Part shown: positions 1 to 7,874 of the stretch, one piece after another
Layout of the letters: every line of letters starts with the position of its first letter
Position numbering within the stretch: position 1 is the first letter of the stretch
Source of the DNA: Pseudocitrobacter corydidari
GTDB lineage: Bacteria; Pseudomonadota; Gammaproteobacteria; Enterobacterales; Enterobacteriaceae
Assembly: GCF_021172065.1 (NCBI RefSeq)
Contig: NZ_CP087880.1
Span: 1,237,111 to 1,301,110, forward strand
Reading direction: 5' to 3'
Length of the DNA: 64,000 nucleotides
Position numbers and translations under genes: made by a program
Notes under the pieces: model-generated
Databases searched by the model: none
The model's input: only the letters and a program-made list of their open reading frames with translations
What the model was told of the DNA's origin: nothing

Positions 1-1
1 A

Positions 2-835
2 CTTGCTGGCGGGCTTGCATCCAGGCGTAGCAAACTCATTGCCGTTGTGGTGCCGCAAATTAACAACAATATGTTTGTTGATACCATTCAATCGTTAAGC
101 GACACCCTGGCCCAGCGCGGCTATCACATTCTGCTGTGCGTGGCGGGTTATACACAGCAAACGGAAGCAGAACTGGTGGCAACGCTCCTTTCTCGTCGCC
201 CGGATGGGGTGGTGCTCACCGGTATCCATCACACCACAGAACTCAAAAAAGTCATTCTTAATGCCGCAATTCCGGTGGTGGAGATCTGGGATCTCACACC
301 AACACCGCTGGATATGCTGGTGGGTTTTTCCCATGAAAAAGTCGGTCAGGCGACCGGAGAGTACCTGGTAAGTAAAGGCTATCGACGCCCAGGATTGCTG
401 TGGACCGCCGATCGTCGTGCAGCCCAACGTAAGCACGGTTTATGTGATGTTCTGAAACGTTATGACATCGGCGAACCGCCACAAATTGATGTGCCGCTTC
501 CTGCCTCATTGGCGCTTGGCCGCACCGGCTTGAGTCAGCTTTTGGCTGAAAGTCAGTTCGATATTATCGTTTGCAGTTCTGACACTCTGGCGCAGGGAGC
601 TATCATGGAAGCGGAATCTCGCGGGTTACGTGTTCCTCAGGATCTCGCGGTGATCGGGTTCGGGAATCTTGATTTTGCTGCGTTTAATCGCCCGGCAATC
701 ACCACGGTAAGCGTCGACCGACGCGGGATCGGTGAACGTGCAGCGGTACTGCTGGCCGATCGTATCGAGCATGTTACGTGCAATGAAACGATTCTGGATT
801 TAGGGTTTGAACTCATTGAGCGGGAGTCGGCGTAG
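2..835 (+). CDS. LacI/GntR-like transcriptional repressor, 5' truncated
   Basis: This is the ligand-binding part of a LacI-family DNA-binding regulator; the N-terminal helix-turn-helix lies before the window. The frame is open from base 2 and reads through the hinge-like LASRRSKLIAVVVP, the usual start of the periplasmic-binding-protein-like core. The remaining ~277 residues contain the typical late motif VPQDLAVIGFGNLDFA and end in LDLGFELIERES, which resembles the C-terminus of GntR, the gluconate repressor. The segment IPVVEIWDLTPTPLDMLVGF also aligns with GntR. It therefore probably senses gluconate or a related sugar acid, but the effector cannot be read from the sequence. No sugar-acid gene lies downstream in this window, so the target operon is probably upstream. 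The family call is firm; the gluconate specificity is inference. Confidence 0.85.
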   Translation, partial: LAGGLASRRSKLIAVVVPQINNNMFVDTIQSLSDTLAQRGYHILLCVAGYTQQTEAELVATLLSRRPDGVVLTGIHHTTELKKVILNAAIPVVEIWDLTPTPLDMLVGFSHEKVGQATGEYLVSKGYRRPGLLWTADRRAAQRKHGLCDVLKRYDIGEPPQIDVPLPASLALGRTGLSQLLAESQFDIIVCSSDTLAQGAIMEAESRGLRVPQDLAVIGFGNLDFAAFNRPAITTVSVDRRGIGERAAVLLADRIEHVTCNETILDLGFELIERESA

Positions 836-901
836 ACTCCGTTCATCCTCATTTTCACCTGTTGCACTACACTTATCCCTTTCCCCAAAAGTGGAGGCAG
901 C

Positions 902-1519
902 ATGATAACGCTCTACGGTGTACCGGGCTGGGGTTCCGCCATCAGCGAACTGATGTTAACGCTCGCGAAAATACCTTATACGTTTATTGATGTTGATGGT
1001 TTTGACCAGCCGGGGCCAAAGCGCGAATTACTGAAAGCGCGCAATCCGCTTTGCCAGGTGCCGACGCTGGAACTGGAAAATGGCGAAATCATGACCGAGA
1101 CGGCGGCCATCGCCCTGATGGTGCTCGACCGTTGCCCCGACCTTGCGCCGCCGATAGGGCGAGCGGAAAGGCAACAGTTTCAACGTCTGCTTATCTGGCT
1201 GGTTGCCAATGTCTATCCCACTTTCACCTATGCTGATTATCCCGAACGTTGGGCAGCAGAAGCTCCGGAACAGCTAAAAGAAAACTGCATTGAATACCGT
1301 AAGTCGCTTTATCTCTGGCTGGAAACACAGCTAAGTGCTCAACCGTACGCGCTGGGTCGCGAGATCACATTGCTCGATTGCTATATCGCGGTGATGGTGA
1401 CCTGGGGCCCGCGACGCCCGTGGTTTGAGGTGAATACGCCTGGGTTAGTGTCGGTGGCCGACGCCGTCTCCCAGCGAGGCGATCTCCAGCAGGTGCTGCG
1501 TGATAATAAATTAATCTAA
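902..1519 (+). CDS. yncG: YncG-like glutathione S-transferase
   Basis: A 205-residue cytosolic glutathione S-transferase homologue, which would conjugate or reduce substrates with glutathione. The N-terminal thioredoxin-like half (about residues 1-78) opens with ITLYGVPGWGSAISELM and carries CQVPTLELENG, with the cis-proline of the glutathione site, and the TETAAI motif that binds the gamma-glutamyl group. The C-terminal half is helical (QFQRLLIWLVANVYPTFTYA). Length and sequence match E. coli YncG, which sits in the same neighbourhood. The start follows GTGGAGGCAGC, a good ribosome-binding site. The physiological substrate of YncG is not known to me. Confidence 0.8.
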   Translation: MITLYGVPGWGSAISELMLTLAKIPYTFIDVDGFDQPGPKRELLKARNPLCQVPTLELENGEIMTETAAIALMVLDRCPDLAPPIGRAERQQFQRLLIWLVANVYPTFTYADYPERWAAEAPEQLKENCIEYRKSLYLWLETQLSAQPYALGREITLLDCYIAVMVTWGPRRPWFEVNTPGLVSVADAVSQRGDLQQVLRDNKLI

Positions 1520-1613
1520 ATCATAAACGCGTAAGGGGAAGTGCGGTTAAGGTAAGTGCTCGCAGGAACGCGTCGCAGCGTATCCCATTCATTCAGGACA
1601 GGATGTCACAACA

Positions 1614-1901
1614 ATGAAATCATATCGTTCTCTTAATCTTGCCGCCTTGCTTTTTGCCGCCTTCAGTGCGCAAAGTGAAACGACTGTTCCTCAGGATGTT
1701 CAGCGTTTTATCGATGAGGCCGAAATTTGCCAGCATCTGGCCGGAGAATGGGATCCGTCACTCCCGGAACAACAGCAGCAAGAGATAAAAGCCGGTGTCG
1801 ATGAACACTGCGCAAAGGCGGAGAAACAACTTCCGGCATTACGCGGTAAATACAGTGAAGAACAGGATATTCTGGCGATGATTTCGGGGTATTCGTTGTA
1901 A
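1614..1901 (+). CDS. Small secreted hypothetical protein
   Basis: A 95-residue protein I do not recognise. It begins with a basic stretch (MKSYR), a hydrophobic core (LNLAALLFAAF) and a small-residue end near SAQS-ET, so a Sec signal peptide of about 20 residues is likely and the mature form would be periplasmic. The mature part is acidic, glutamine/glutamate-rich and probably helical. It holds two cysteines (EICQHL and EHCAKAE) that could form a disulfide in the periplasm. The start is preceded by CAGGACAGGATGTCACAACA. It stands alone between yncG and a toxin-antitoxin pair. The coding call is based on the signal peptide and frame; no function is assigned. Confidence 0.6.
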   Translation: MKSYRSLNLAALLFAAFSAQSETTVPQDVQRFIDEAEICQHLAGEWDPSLPEQQQQEIKAGVDEHCAKAEKQLPALRGKYSEEQDILAMISGYSL

Positions 1902-1932
1902 GTGAGTCTGGCGTAAGGAGCTGTATTACCGG

Positions 1933-1962
1933 TTGCGGACTGCTGAAAAAAGATACTATAAT
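1933..1962 (+). promoter_or_regulatory. Sigma-70-type promoter of the TacA/TacT-like operon
   Basis: TTGCGG (1933-1938) and a consensus TATAAT (1957-1962) are separated by 18 bases and lie 31 bases before the antitoxin start. The spacing and the perfect -10 element make this a strong candidate promoter. It abuts the repeated motif described in the next entry, which would let the antitoxin repress its own operon. Confidence 0.6.
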
Positions 1963-1981
1963 TTGTATATCCATTGTATAT
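1963..1981 (+). promoter_or_regulatory. Candidate antitoxin operator, direct repeats
   Basis: TTGTATAT occurs at 1963-1970 and again at 1974-1981, an 11-base period (about one helical turn), just downstream of the -10 element and 12 bases before the antitoxin ATG. The second copy continues into the palindrome GTATATAC. Ribbon-helix-helix antitoxins bind such closely spaced repeats. That the TacA-like protein binds here is inference. Confidence 0.5.
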
Positions 1982-1993
1982 ACGGATTCCATT

Positions 1994-2263
1994 ATGACAA
2001 GCAGAAATAAAGAAGCGCCCATCAACCTTAGAGCGAATCAACGACAGCGTGATCTGATTGATCTGGCGGCACAGCTCATCTCGCTTTCTCGCACTGATTT
2101 TATGCTTAATGCTGCCTGTGAAAAGGCACAAGAAGTGCTGTTAGATCAACGGCTTTTTATCGTAGATGACCAGCAATTTGCCGAATTCCAACGCATCCTG
2201 GATACACCCTTGTCTGAGAACAAAGGCTTTCAGGAACTGATGAGTGATAAATATTCATGGTAA
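1994..2263 (+). CDS. TacA-like (DUF1778) antitoxin
   Basis: An 89-residue antitoxin of the DUF1778/TacA family. The N-terminal part, about residues 8-50 (INLRANQRQRDLIDLAAQ followed by SLSRTDFMLNAA), is the ribbon-helix-helix DNA-binding unit typical of these proteins. The C-terminal tail (FAEFQRILDTPLSENKGF) is the segment that in TacA/KacA wraps around and blocks the acetyltransferase toxin. The gene overlaps the toxin gene by seven bases (ATGGTAA), so translation is probably coupled. A strong promoter with repeated TTGTATAT motifs lies immediately upstream, consistent with autoregulation. E. coli K-12 has no pair at this position, so it is probably an acquired module. Confidence 0.85.
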   Translation: MTSRNKEAPINLRANQRQRDLIDLAAQLISLSRTDFMLNAACEKAQEVLLDQRLFIVDDQQFAEFQRILDTPLSENKGFQELMSDKYSW

Positions 2264-2736
2264 AAGATCTCACGGAGAGATTAACTTATTCCCACAATGT
2301 GGATGAGTTTAGCTGCGGTGAGCCAGTGCTGGATAACTGGCTTCGCAGTCGGGCATTAAGTAATGAAGAGAGTGGCGCGACAAGAACATTTGTTTTATGT
2401 CCAAAAGGCAGCCAGCAGGTAATCGGATATTACTCTTTGTCTACAGGCGCTATCCAGCGTGAAGCGGTACCCGGTGCTTTTCGTCGAAACATGCCAGAAC
2501 CTATTCCCGTTGTTTTAATTGCACGGTTCGCCGTAGATAGCGCGTTTCAAAAGCAGCGCTGGGGAGGGAAACTTCTGCGCGAAGCGGTAATGCGTGCGAT
2601 GTTAATCGCGGAAACGGTAGGCGTGCGTGGCCTCGTCGTGCATGCGCTTAATGATGCCGCCAAGGCGTTTTATCTGCGCTTCGGTTTTGTTGTATCCCCG
2701 ATCCAACCCCACACGCTGGTTCTTGCCCTTCGTTAA
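2257..2736 (+). CDS. TacT-like GNAT acetyltransferase toxin
   Basis: A 159-residue GNAT-fold toxin. Relatives (TacT, KacT, AtaT) acetylate the amino group of charged tRNAs and so stop translation. Family motifs are in order: FSCGEPVLDNWL near the start, SGATRTFVLC, the FRRNMPEPIPVVLIARFAVD strand, VRGLVVHALNDAA and the end AFYLRFGFVVSPIQP with the conserved tyrosine proposed to be catalytic. The acetyl-CoA loop is unusual: FQKQRWGGKLL, where relatives usually have Q-x-x-G-x-G/A; the middle glycine is replaced by arginine. This could weaken cofactor binding or be a tolerated variant. It is cotranscribed with and overlaps the upstream antitoxin. Confidence 0.85.
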   Translation: MVKDLTERLTYSHNVDEFSCGEPVLDNWLRSRALSNEESGATRTFVLCPKGSQQVIGYYSLSTGAIQREAVPGAFRRNMPEPIPVVLIARFAVDSAFQKQRWGGKLLREAVMRAMLIAETVGVRGLVVHALNDAAKAFYLRFGFVVSPIQPHTLVLALR

Positions 2737-2804
2737 CGCACAATTTAACAACCTGCCCGCCGTACCTGTGGTAGCTTTAAACCTCTTATAACAAGGAGCT
2801 TGCT

Positions 2805-3032
2805 ATGCCACACGTTGATATCAAAAGTTTTCCTCATGAACTGAACGCCGAAGAGACCGAAGCGCTGGCTGCGGATATTACCGAGGTGATCATCCGTCAT
2901 CTGCACAGCAAAAATAGTTCCGTGAGTGTCGCCTGGACGCAGGTTCAGCCGGAAGCATGGAAAGAAGTCTGGGATAGCCAGATTGGTCCGCACATGAATG
3001 AGCTTATTAAAAAGCCGGGTTACAGCATGTAA
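2805..3032 (+). CDS. pptA: Tautomerase PptA
   Basis: A 75-residue 4-oxalocrotonate-tautomerase-family enzyme. Proline follows the initiator methionine ([10 protein letters not shown]), giving the N-terminal catalytic proline of this family once methionine is removed. The sequence, with [20 protein letters not shown] and the end LIKKPGYSM, matches E. coli PptA (YdcE), a dimeric tautomerase acting on phenylpyruvate-like enols in vitro. The start follows AACAAGGAGCTTGCT, an excellent ribosome-binding site. The gene is convergent with yddH, with a REP-like hairpin between them. Confidence 0.9.
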   Translation: MPHVDIKSFPHELNAEETEALAADITEVIIRHLHSKNSSVSVAWTQVQPEAWKEVWDSQIGPHMNELIKKPGYSM

Positions 3033-3038
3033 TGCTTC

Positions 3039-3062
3039 GCCGGGTGGCAGCGGCTACCCGGC
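3039..3062. repeat. REP-like palindrome between convergent genes
   Basis: GCCGGGT (3039-3045) and ACCCGGC (3056-3062) form an inverted repeat with a GC-rich loop, resembling the REP/PU palindromes that enterobacteria carry between convergent genes. It sits between the ends of pptA and yddH and may also stabilise or terminate both transcripts. There is no clear T-run on either side. Confidence 0.55.
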
Positions 3063-3077
3063 GCAATGTTCGGCTTG

Positions 3078-3650
3078 TTAATCCAGCGCGCGCACCAGCT
3101 TCCCGCTGGTGACGAACGCCCCCGCCCCAAGGTGATGCAGCGTATTACGCTTATCATCATCAAACAGCCAGCGCCCCTCAATAAACGCGTTGCCATCAGC
3201 GGCAGCAGAGACCACTTCGCCAAATAAGGTGTCGTATCTTTCGGCGGCATTGATTTCGGGCAGCAGGCGACACTCCATCCACGCCAGACACTTTTCCTCA
3301 ATCATCGGCAACCCCAGGACCGGGCCGTTAACGGTTGGGATGCCGTAGCTGTTAAATTTATCCTCATCGCGACCGGAGGTGCTGCCAACGGCATACGTCC
3401 AGTTGATGGCCGCCACCCCCGGCACCACGATGCCGAAGGTGCCGTTACGCTCGATAAGTTCGCGCGACCAGGCGCTTTTATCCACCACGATCGCAATGCG
3501 CGGCGGATCAAACTCCACGGGCATCGACCACGCTGCTGCCATCACATTGCGGCGGCCACTTTTTTCGTCCTTACTGGTGATAAGGATCGTCGGGCCATGA
3601 TTCAGTAAACGGCTGGCATGTCTTAACTCAACAGGGCGGAAATGGCTCAT
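3078..3650 (-). CDS. yddH: YddH-like flavin reductase-family protein
   Basis: A 190-residue FMN-binding split-barrel protein of the flavin reductase-like family, probably cytosolic. It contains GPTILITSKDEKSGRRNVMAAA, the strand and turn that contact FMN in this fold, then PPRIAIVVDKS and NGTFGIVVPGV. It is nearly identical in layout to E. coli YddH and lies in the same gene order next to pptA and nhoA. The reaction has not been established to my knowledge; an NAD(P)H:FMN oxidoreductase activity is an inference from the family. Confidence 0.85.
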   Translation of the reverse strand: MSHFRPVELRHASRLLNHGPTILITSKDEKSGRRNVMAAAWSMPVEFDPPRIAIVVDKSAWSRELIERNGTFGIVVPGVAAINWTYAVGSTSGRDEDKFNSYGIPTVNGPVLGLPMIEEKCLAWMECRLLPEINAAERYDTLFGEVVSAAADGNAFIEGRWLFDDDKRNTLHHLGAGAFVTSGKLVRALD

Positions 3651-3843
3651 AGGGTGTCCAATAAAAGTTTATACATCATACTAGTAATGTCGTATCTCTC
3701 GCATAAAGCAAGTGCGTACCGGGTGAATCGCCACTGTCGATAAAAAGTGGCTCAATTCCATCGATGTTTGTCAATCAGGCCTATTTTTCAGGATGGCAAC
3801 AGCCGCCATACTGGCGCCATCTGAACACGTCAGGAGTACTGAG

Positions 3844-4620
3844 ATGAAAATTACCCAGGTGCGCAACGCAACCCAGATTATCCATTTTGCCGGTAAATCG
3901 TTCCTTATCGACCCGCTGCTGGCAAAGAAAGACGCTTATCCCGGCTACGCAGGCTGCGTCCGATCGCATATTCACGTGCCGATGGTCGAATTACCTTTTG
4001 ATATCGACACGCTGTTAGCGGTGGATGCCATTATTGTGACCCATACGCATCCGGATCACTGGGACGACGCGGCGGTTAAGCTGATTCCCAAAGATAAGCT
4101 TATTTATGTGCAGAATGAACGCGACCGCGCATTACTAACCTCGCAGGGTTTTACACATTTGTCGCTATTATCTGAACATTCAATGTTCGGTGAAATTGAG
4201 CTGATTAAAACCGAGGGGCAACACGGTTCGGACGCCGCTTATGCGGATGCGGCGGTGGGTGAGCGAATGGGCGACGCCTGCGGGGTAGTCTTCCGCCATC
4301 CGTCAGAGAAAACGCTCTATCTCATTGGCGATACTATTTGGGTTCAACCCGTTGCGGATAACCTGCATCGCTACCAGCCCGGCGTCGTCATTATGAATAC
4401 CGGCTGGGCGCATATTTTAAAATACGGCCCGATTATTTTTGGTGCTGAAGATCTTATTCGCGCGCATCTTATTGTGCCGGAAGCACAGATTGTTGCTACC
4501 CATATGGAAGCGATTAATCACTGCCTGTTAACCCGTAAAGAACTACTGGAATATGCGCGTATCAATGAAATCGATGCATTTGTCAGCGCACCGGATGACG
4601 GTGAAACGATTGCATTCTGA
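3844..4620 (+). CDS. Metallo-beta-lactamase-fold hydrolase
   Basis: A 258-residue metal-dependent hydrolase. THTHPDHWD (His67, His69, Asp71, His72) is the zinc/metal motif of the fold, and later elements LIGDTIW and ATHMEAINHC supply the bridging aspartate and last histidine. It resembles the UlaG/RomA-like branch that acts on lactones or phosphodiesters rather than antibiotics. I chose the ATG at 3844, preceded by CAGGAGTACTGAG, over an in-frame ATG at 3793 that lacks a ribosome-binding site. The gene is divergent from yddH and lies upstream of nhoA. The substrate is unknown. Confidence 0.8.
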   Translation: MKITQVRNATQIIHFAGKSFLIDPLLAKKDAYPGYAGCVRSHIHVPMVELPFDIDTLLAVDAIIVTHTHPDHWDDAAVKLIPKDKLIYVQNERDRALLTSQGFTHLSLLSEHSMFGEIELIKTEGQHGSDAAYADAAVGERMGDACGVVFRHPSEKTLYLIGDTIWVQPVADNLHRYQPGVVIMNTGWAHILKYGPIIFGAEDLIRAHLIVPEAQIVATHMEAINHCLLTRKELLEYARINEIDAFVSAPDDGETIAF

Positions 4621-4704
4621 TATGACGCATAGCACCGCACAAAAACGCCAATAGAAGGGCAAAAATGGGTTATAAGTACTGCACTGAATGATAAGGAATG
4701 ACTT

Positions 4705-5550
4705 ATGACGCCATTTTTGCACGCTTATTTTTCCCGACTTGGCTGGGAAGGAACCCCTGAAACCACCGTCGAGACGCTGCGTAAACTGCATCTGCTGCAC
4801 AACTGTGCCATTCCTTTTGAAAACATTGATGTTTTACTGCCGCGTGAAATGCAGCTGGACGATCAATCCTTGCAGGACAAATTGATCACCGCCCGCCGTG
4901 GCGGGTATTGCTTTGAGCAGAATGGCCTGCTGGAGCGTGCGCTGCATGAACTCGGCTTTACTGTTCGCAGCCTGCTTGGACGAGTCGTACTGGCAAACCC
5001 GCCGCAACTTCCCCCGAGAACGCATCGCTTATTGCTGGTGGATGTGGAAGGTGAGCGCTGGATAGCCGACGTCGGTTTCGGTGGCCAGACCCTAACCGCG
5101 CCGATTCGTCTGCAGGCCGACATTGAGCAAGTCACGCCGCACGGCGATTACCGTTTGTTGCGCGAAGGTGTGAACTGGACACTCCAGTTCCGCCATCATG
5201 AACACTGGCAGTCGATGTATATTTTCACGCTCGATAAGCAGTATTTCGCCGATCATGTGATGGGCAATTTCTGGTCCGCGCACTGGCCGCAGTCGCATTT
5301 CCGTCACCATCTGCTGATGTGTCGCCACCTGCCCGAGGGTGGAAAGCTCACCTTAACCAACTTTAGCTTTACCCATTGGGAGAAGGGCCATGCGGTCGAG
5401 AAGACGCGGCTTGCCGACGTCTCCGCGCTTTATGAAACACTGCAAACGCGTTTTGGATTAGGTGTGGATGACCCGCGTCATGGATTCAGCGAAGCCGAGC
5501 TGGCGGCGGTGATGGCGGCGTTTGATACGCATCCGGAGGCGGGGAAGTAA
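4705..5550 (+). CDS. nhoA: Arylamine N-acetyltransferase NhoA
   Basis: A 281-residue cytosolic enzyme that transfers acetyl from acetyl-CoA to arylamines and N-hydroxyarylamines, activating or detoxifying aromatic amines. The catalytic triad is intact: Cys69 in RRGGYCFEQ, His107 in PPRTHRLL and Asp122 in WIADVGFGG. The C-terminal end FDTHPEAGK and the total length equal those of E. coli NhoA (NAT), which lies in the same neighbourhood. The start follows GATAAGGAATGACTT, a good ribosome-binding site. Confidence 0.95.
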   Translation: MTPFLHAYFSRLGWEGTPETTVETLRKLHLLHNCAIPFENIDVLLPREMQLDDQSLQDKLITARRGGYCFEQNGLLERALHELGFTVRSLLGRVVLANPPQLPPRTHRLLLVDVEGERWIADVGFGGQTLTAPIRLQADIEQVTPHGDYRLLREGVNWTLQFRHHEHWQSMYIFTLDKQYFADHVMGNFWSAHWPQSHFRHHLLMCRHLPEGGKLTLTNFSFTHWEKGHAVEKTRLADVSALYETLQTRFGLGVDDPRHGFSEAELAAVMAAFDTHPEAGK

Positions 5551-5553
5551 GCG

Positions 5554-6510
5554 CTATGCGACTTCACCTCGCGGCGTCTGGCGTACTGCGCCCGGCGCTT
5601 TACCGGTAATACGTTTGAATGCGCGGCTGAACGCGGCGAGTGAACTGTAGCCAAGCCGAAAAGCAACCTGTTCCAGGGCGGATCCCTCATCAGCGATATA
5701 CTGCATCGCCAGGCGCATTCGCAGTTCTGTCAGATAGCGGGCGGGCGTTGTCCCGGTTGCGGCCAGAAAGCGTTCGGCAAAAATTGAGCGTGAAATGCCC
5801 GCTTCCCGCGCCAAATCTTCTACTTTCCAGTTGTTACCCGGCTGCGTATGCATCGCATGGATCGCGCGCCCCAGCTTTGGATCGCGAAGCACCTGCACCC
5901 ATCCCGTTGCACTTCCGCAGCCGCTTTCCACCCAACCGCGTACGATAAGCGCGGCCACGACGTCCGCAAGGCGTGCAAGGATGCCGGCGTATCCCGCCTG
6001 ACGCGTGAGGGATTCGCGCTCCATAGCGGTAAGCAAGGGGTGAATTTCCGGCCATGTCGTCAGCAGGCGGCTTACCAGCATTACTTCCGGCATGGCTTTT
6101 ACCAGCGGTTGCATGCCGCCAAGTTCAAAATCCATGCATCCGCTGAAGATAATCGCGCTTTCATCCGCCGCCGTTTCGCAGCCATTTTTGACACAGCATA
6201 CGGTGGGGCAGACGGGCGTTGTCGGTAGGTCCAGAACATTCATTGATGTGGCGCGCTCATCTGAGAGCAGGAAATGACCGGAGCCATTCGGAATAAACAG
6301 CGCATCGCCGCTTTCGAGATTGAACTGTTGCCCGCTTGCAGTGCGTAGCAGCACTGGCCCACGACTAATGAAATGAAATTGGGCTTTACCCGCGACGGCG
6401 CTGAACTCTACGCCAAACGGTCGGCCGCTCTCAATACGGCGGTAGCTGACGCCAGAGAGACGCATGCCTGCCAACAGTTCGCTGGTGAGATCGAGATGCT
6501 GAAGCGCCAT
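5554..6510 (-). CDS. AraC-family regulator with cupin sensor domain
   Basis: A 318-residue regulator. The N-terminal half is a cupin-type sensor (AQFHFISRGPVLLRT, SGDALFIPNGSGHFLL), and the C-terminal ~100 residues hold two helix-turn-helix motifs (WKVEDLAREAGISRSIFAERF and the second around EQVAFRLGYSSLAAFSRAFK). The layout is that of the RclR-like branch. A cysteine cluster (PVCPTVCCVKNGCET) lies between the sensor and the DNA-binding part; redox or metal sensing is possible but is only inference. It is divergently transcribed from a NepI-like exporter, which is the obvious candidate target. Its stop lies three bases from the nhoA stop, so the two genes converge almost without a gap. Confidence 0.85.
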   Translation of the reverse strand: MALQHLDLTSELLAGMRLSGVSYRRIESGRPFGVEFSAVAGKAQFHFISRGPVLLRTASGQQFNLESGDALFIPNGSGHFLLSDERATSMNVLDLPTTPVCPTVCCVKNGCETAADESAIIFSGCMDFELGGMQPLVKAMPEVMLVSRLLTTWPEIHPLLTAMERESLTRQAGYAGILARLADVVAALIVRGWVESGCGSATGWVQVLRDPKLGRAIHAMHTQPGNNWKVEDLAREAGISRSIFAERFLAATGTTPARYLTELRMRLAMQYIADEGSALEQVAFRLGYSSLAAFSRAFKRITGKAPGAVRQTPRGEVA

Positions 6511-6621
6511 AACACCACTCCCGGACGAATTATCAAGAGTAAAGGGGTTTCCATCATAGATCGTCTGATGAGGATTTCCTAATCTTGTCGAAAATTTGTT
6601 AATTATTCTGGAGAGATGTTT

Positions 6622-7815
6622 ATGAGCACATGCATTGCAGCGGAAGCCAGTCTGGATAAAACCAAACCGGCCTGGCGGGCGGTCTATGCACTGGCGCTGG
6701 GGGTCTTTGGCTTGATCGTGGCGGAATTTCTACCTGCCAGTCTGTTGACGCCCATGGCGGCAAGCCTGAACGTGAGCGAGGGGATGGCCGGGCAAGCGGT
6801 GACGGCGACGGCCTTAATTGCGCTGGTAACGGGCTTATTGATTACGCCTGCGACCAAAAATATCGATCGCCGCTGGGTGTTAATGTTCTTCTCTGTTTTA
6901 CAGATACTCTCCAGCCTGCTGGTGGCCTTTGCGCCATCGCTGAATGTTTTGTTAGTAGGCCGTTTACTGCTGGGTATTGCGATTGGCGGCTTCTGGTCAA
7001 TGTCGACGGCGACCGCGATGCGGCTGGTACCCGCTGCGATGGTGCCGAAGGCACTGGCGATCATTTTCAGCGCGGTCTCTATCGCCACCGTCGTGGCAGC
7101 ACCGCTCGGCAGCTACCTTGGCGGACTGATTGGCTGGCGTAATGTCTTTATCCTCTGTGCGGCCCCGAGCGTTGTGGCGCTGTTCTGGCAACTTTGGGTG
7201 TTGCCATCCATGCGTCCGCAAAGCGTGGGCAGCTTTGCCACGCTGTTTAAGGTGCTGGCTCGCCCCGGCATGTTAGGGGGGATGTTCGCCACCATTTTAA
7301 TTTTTAGCGGTCATTTTGCCTTTTTCACTTATTTACGACCATTTCTGGAAACCGTAGCGCAAACCAGCGTGGAGGGCGTTTCGTTGATATTACTTGGCTT
7401 CGGCGTGGCGAATTTTATCGGTACGTCCGTTGCGGGTTATCTGTTGAGCCGCAACTTACATTTAACGCTGGCGCTGGTGCCGTTTGTGATGAGCTTCCTG
7501 GCGCTGCTGATGGTGATATTTGGTCATATGGTGTTACTTGATGCACTGCTGGTAGCGATGTGGGGCTTTGCCTTTGGCCTGGTGCCGGTAGGCTGGTCGA
7601 CGTGGCTTGCCACTACCGTACCGGATGAAGCGGAGAGCGCAGGGGGATTACTGGTGGCATCCATCCAACTGGCGATTAGCGCGGGCGCTGCGGGCGGTGG
7701 CCTGGTGTTTGATCTCAACGGTGCCAGCGGCGTATTCATGGGGAGTGGGATTCTACTGTTGAGTGCGATGGTGATTGTCTTCGCGCGGGTAAGAGTGAAG
7801 CCAGTGGCGCAATAA
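6622..7815 (+). CDS. NepI-like MFS efflux transporter
   Basis: A 397-residue inner-membrane major facilitator with about 12 membrane segments. The N-terminus (AVYALALGVFGLIVAEFLP), the cytoplasmic loop NIDRRWVLMF, the run RLLLGIAIGGFWSMSTATAM and the late segment FGLVPVGWSTWLAT all align with NepI, the proton-driven exporter of purine ribonucleosides. The start at 6622 is preferred because CTGGAG lies eight bases upstream; the ATG at 6616 is too close to it. The neighbouring divergent AraC-type gene probably controls it. A strong terminator follows. The substrate may differ from that of NepI. Confidence 0.85.
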   Translation: MSTCIAAEASLDKTKPAWRAVYALALGVFGLIVAEFLPASLLTPMAASLNVSEGMAGQAVTATALIALVTGLLITPATKNIDRRWVLMFFSVLQILSSLLVAFAPSLNVLLVGRLLLGIAIGGFWSMSTATAMRLVPAAMVPKALAIIFSAVSIATVVAAPLGSYLGGLIGWRNVFILCAAPSVVALFWQLWVLPSMRPQSVGSFATLFKVLARPGMLGGMFATILIFSGHFAFFTYLRPFLETVAQTSVEGVSLILLGFGVANFIGTSVAGYLLSRNLHLTLALVPFVMSFLALLMVIFGHMVLLDALLVAMWGFAFGLVPVGWSTWLATTVPDEAESAGGLLVASIQLAISAGAAGGGLVFDLNGASGVFMGSGILLLSAMVIVFARVRVKPVAQ

Positions 7816-7834
7816 GCATGTGATGAACGATACC

Positions 7835-7869
7835 ATGCCCGGTAAGCGCAAGCGCCACCGGGCATTTTT
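7835..7869 (+). terminator. Rho-independent terminator after the NepI-like gene
   Basis: ATGCCCGGT (7835-7843) pairs with ACCGGGCAT (7857-7865) and is followed by a T-run (7865-7869). It ends the plus-strand transporter transcript just before the convergent end of narV. Confidence 0.85.
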
Positions 7870-7874
7870 AACGT

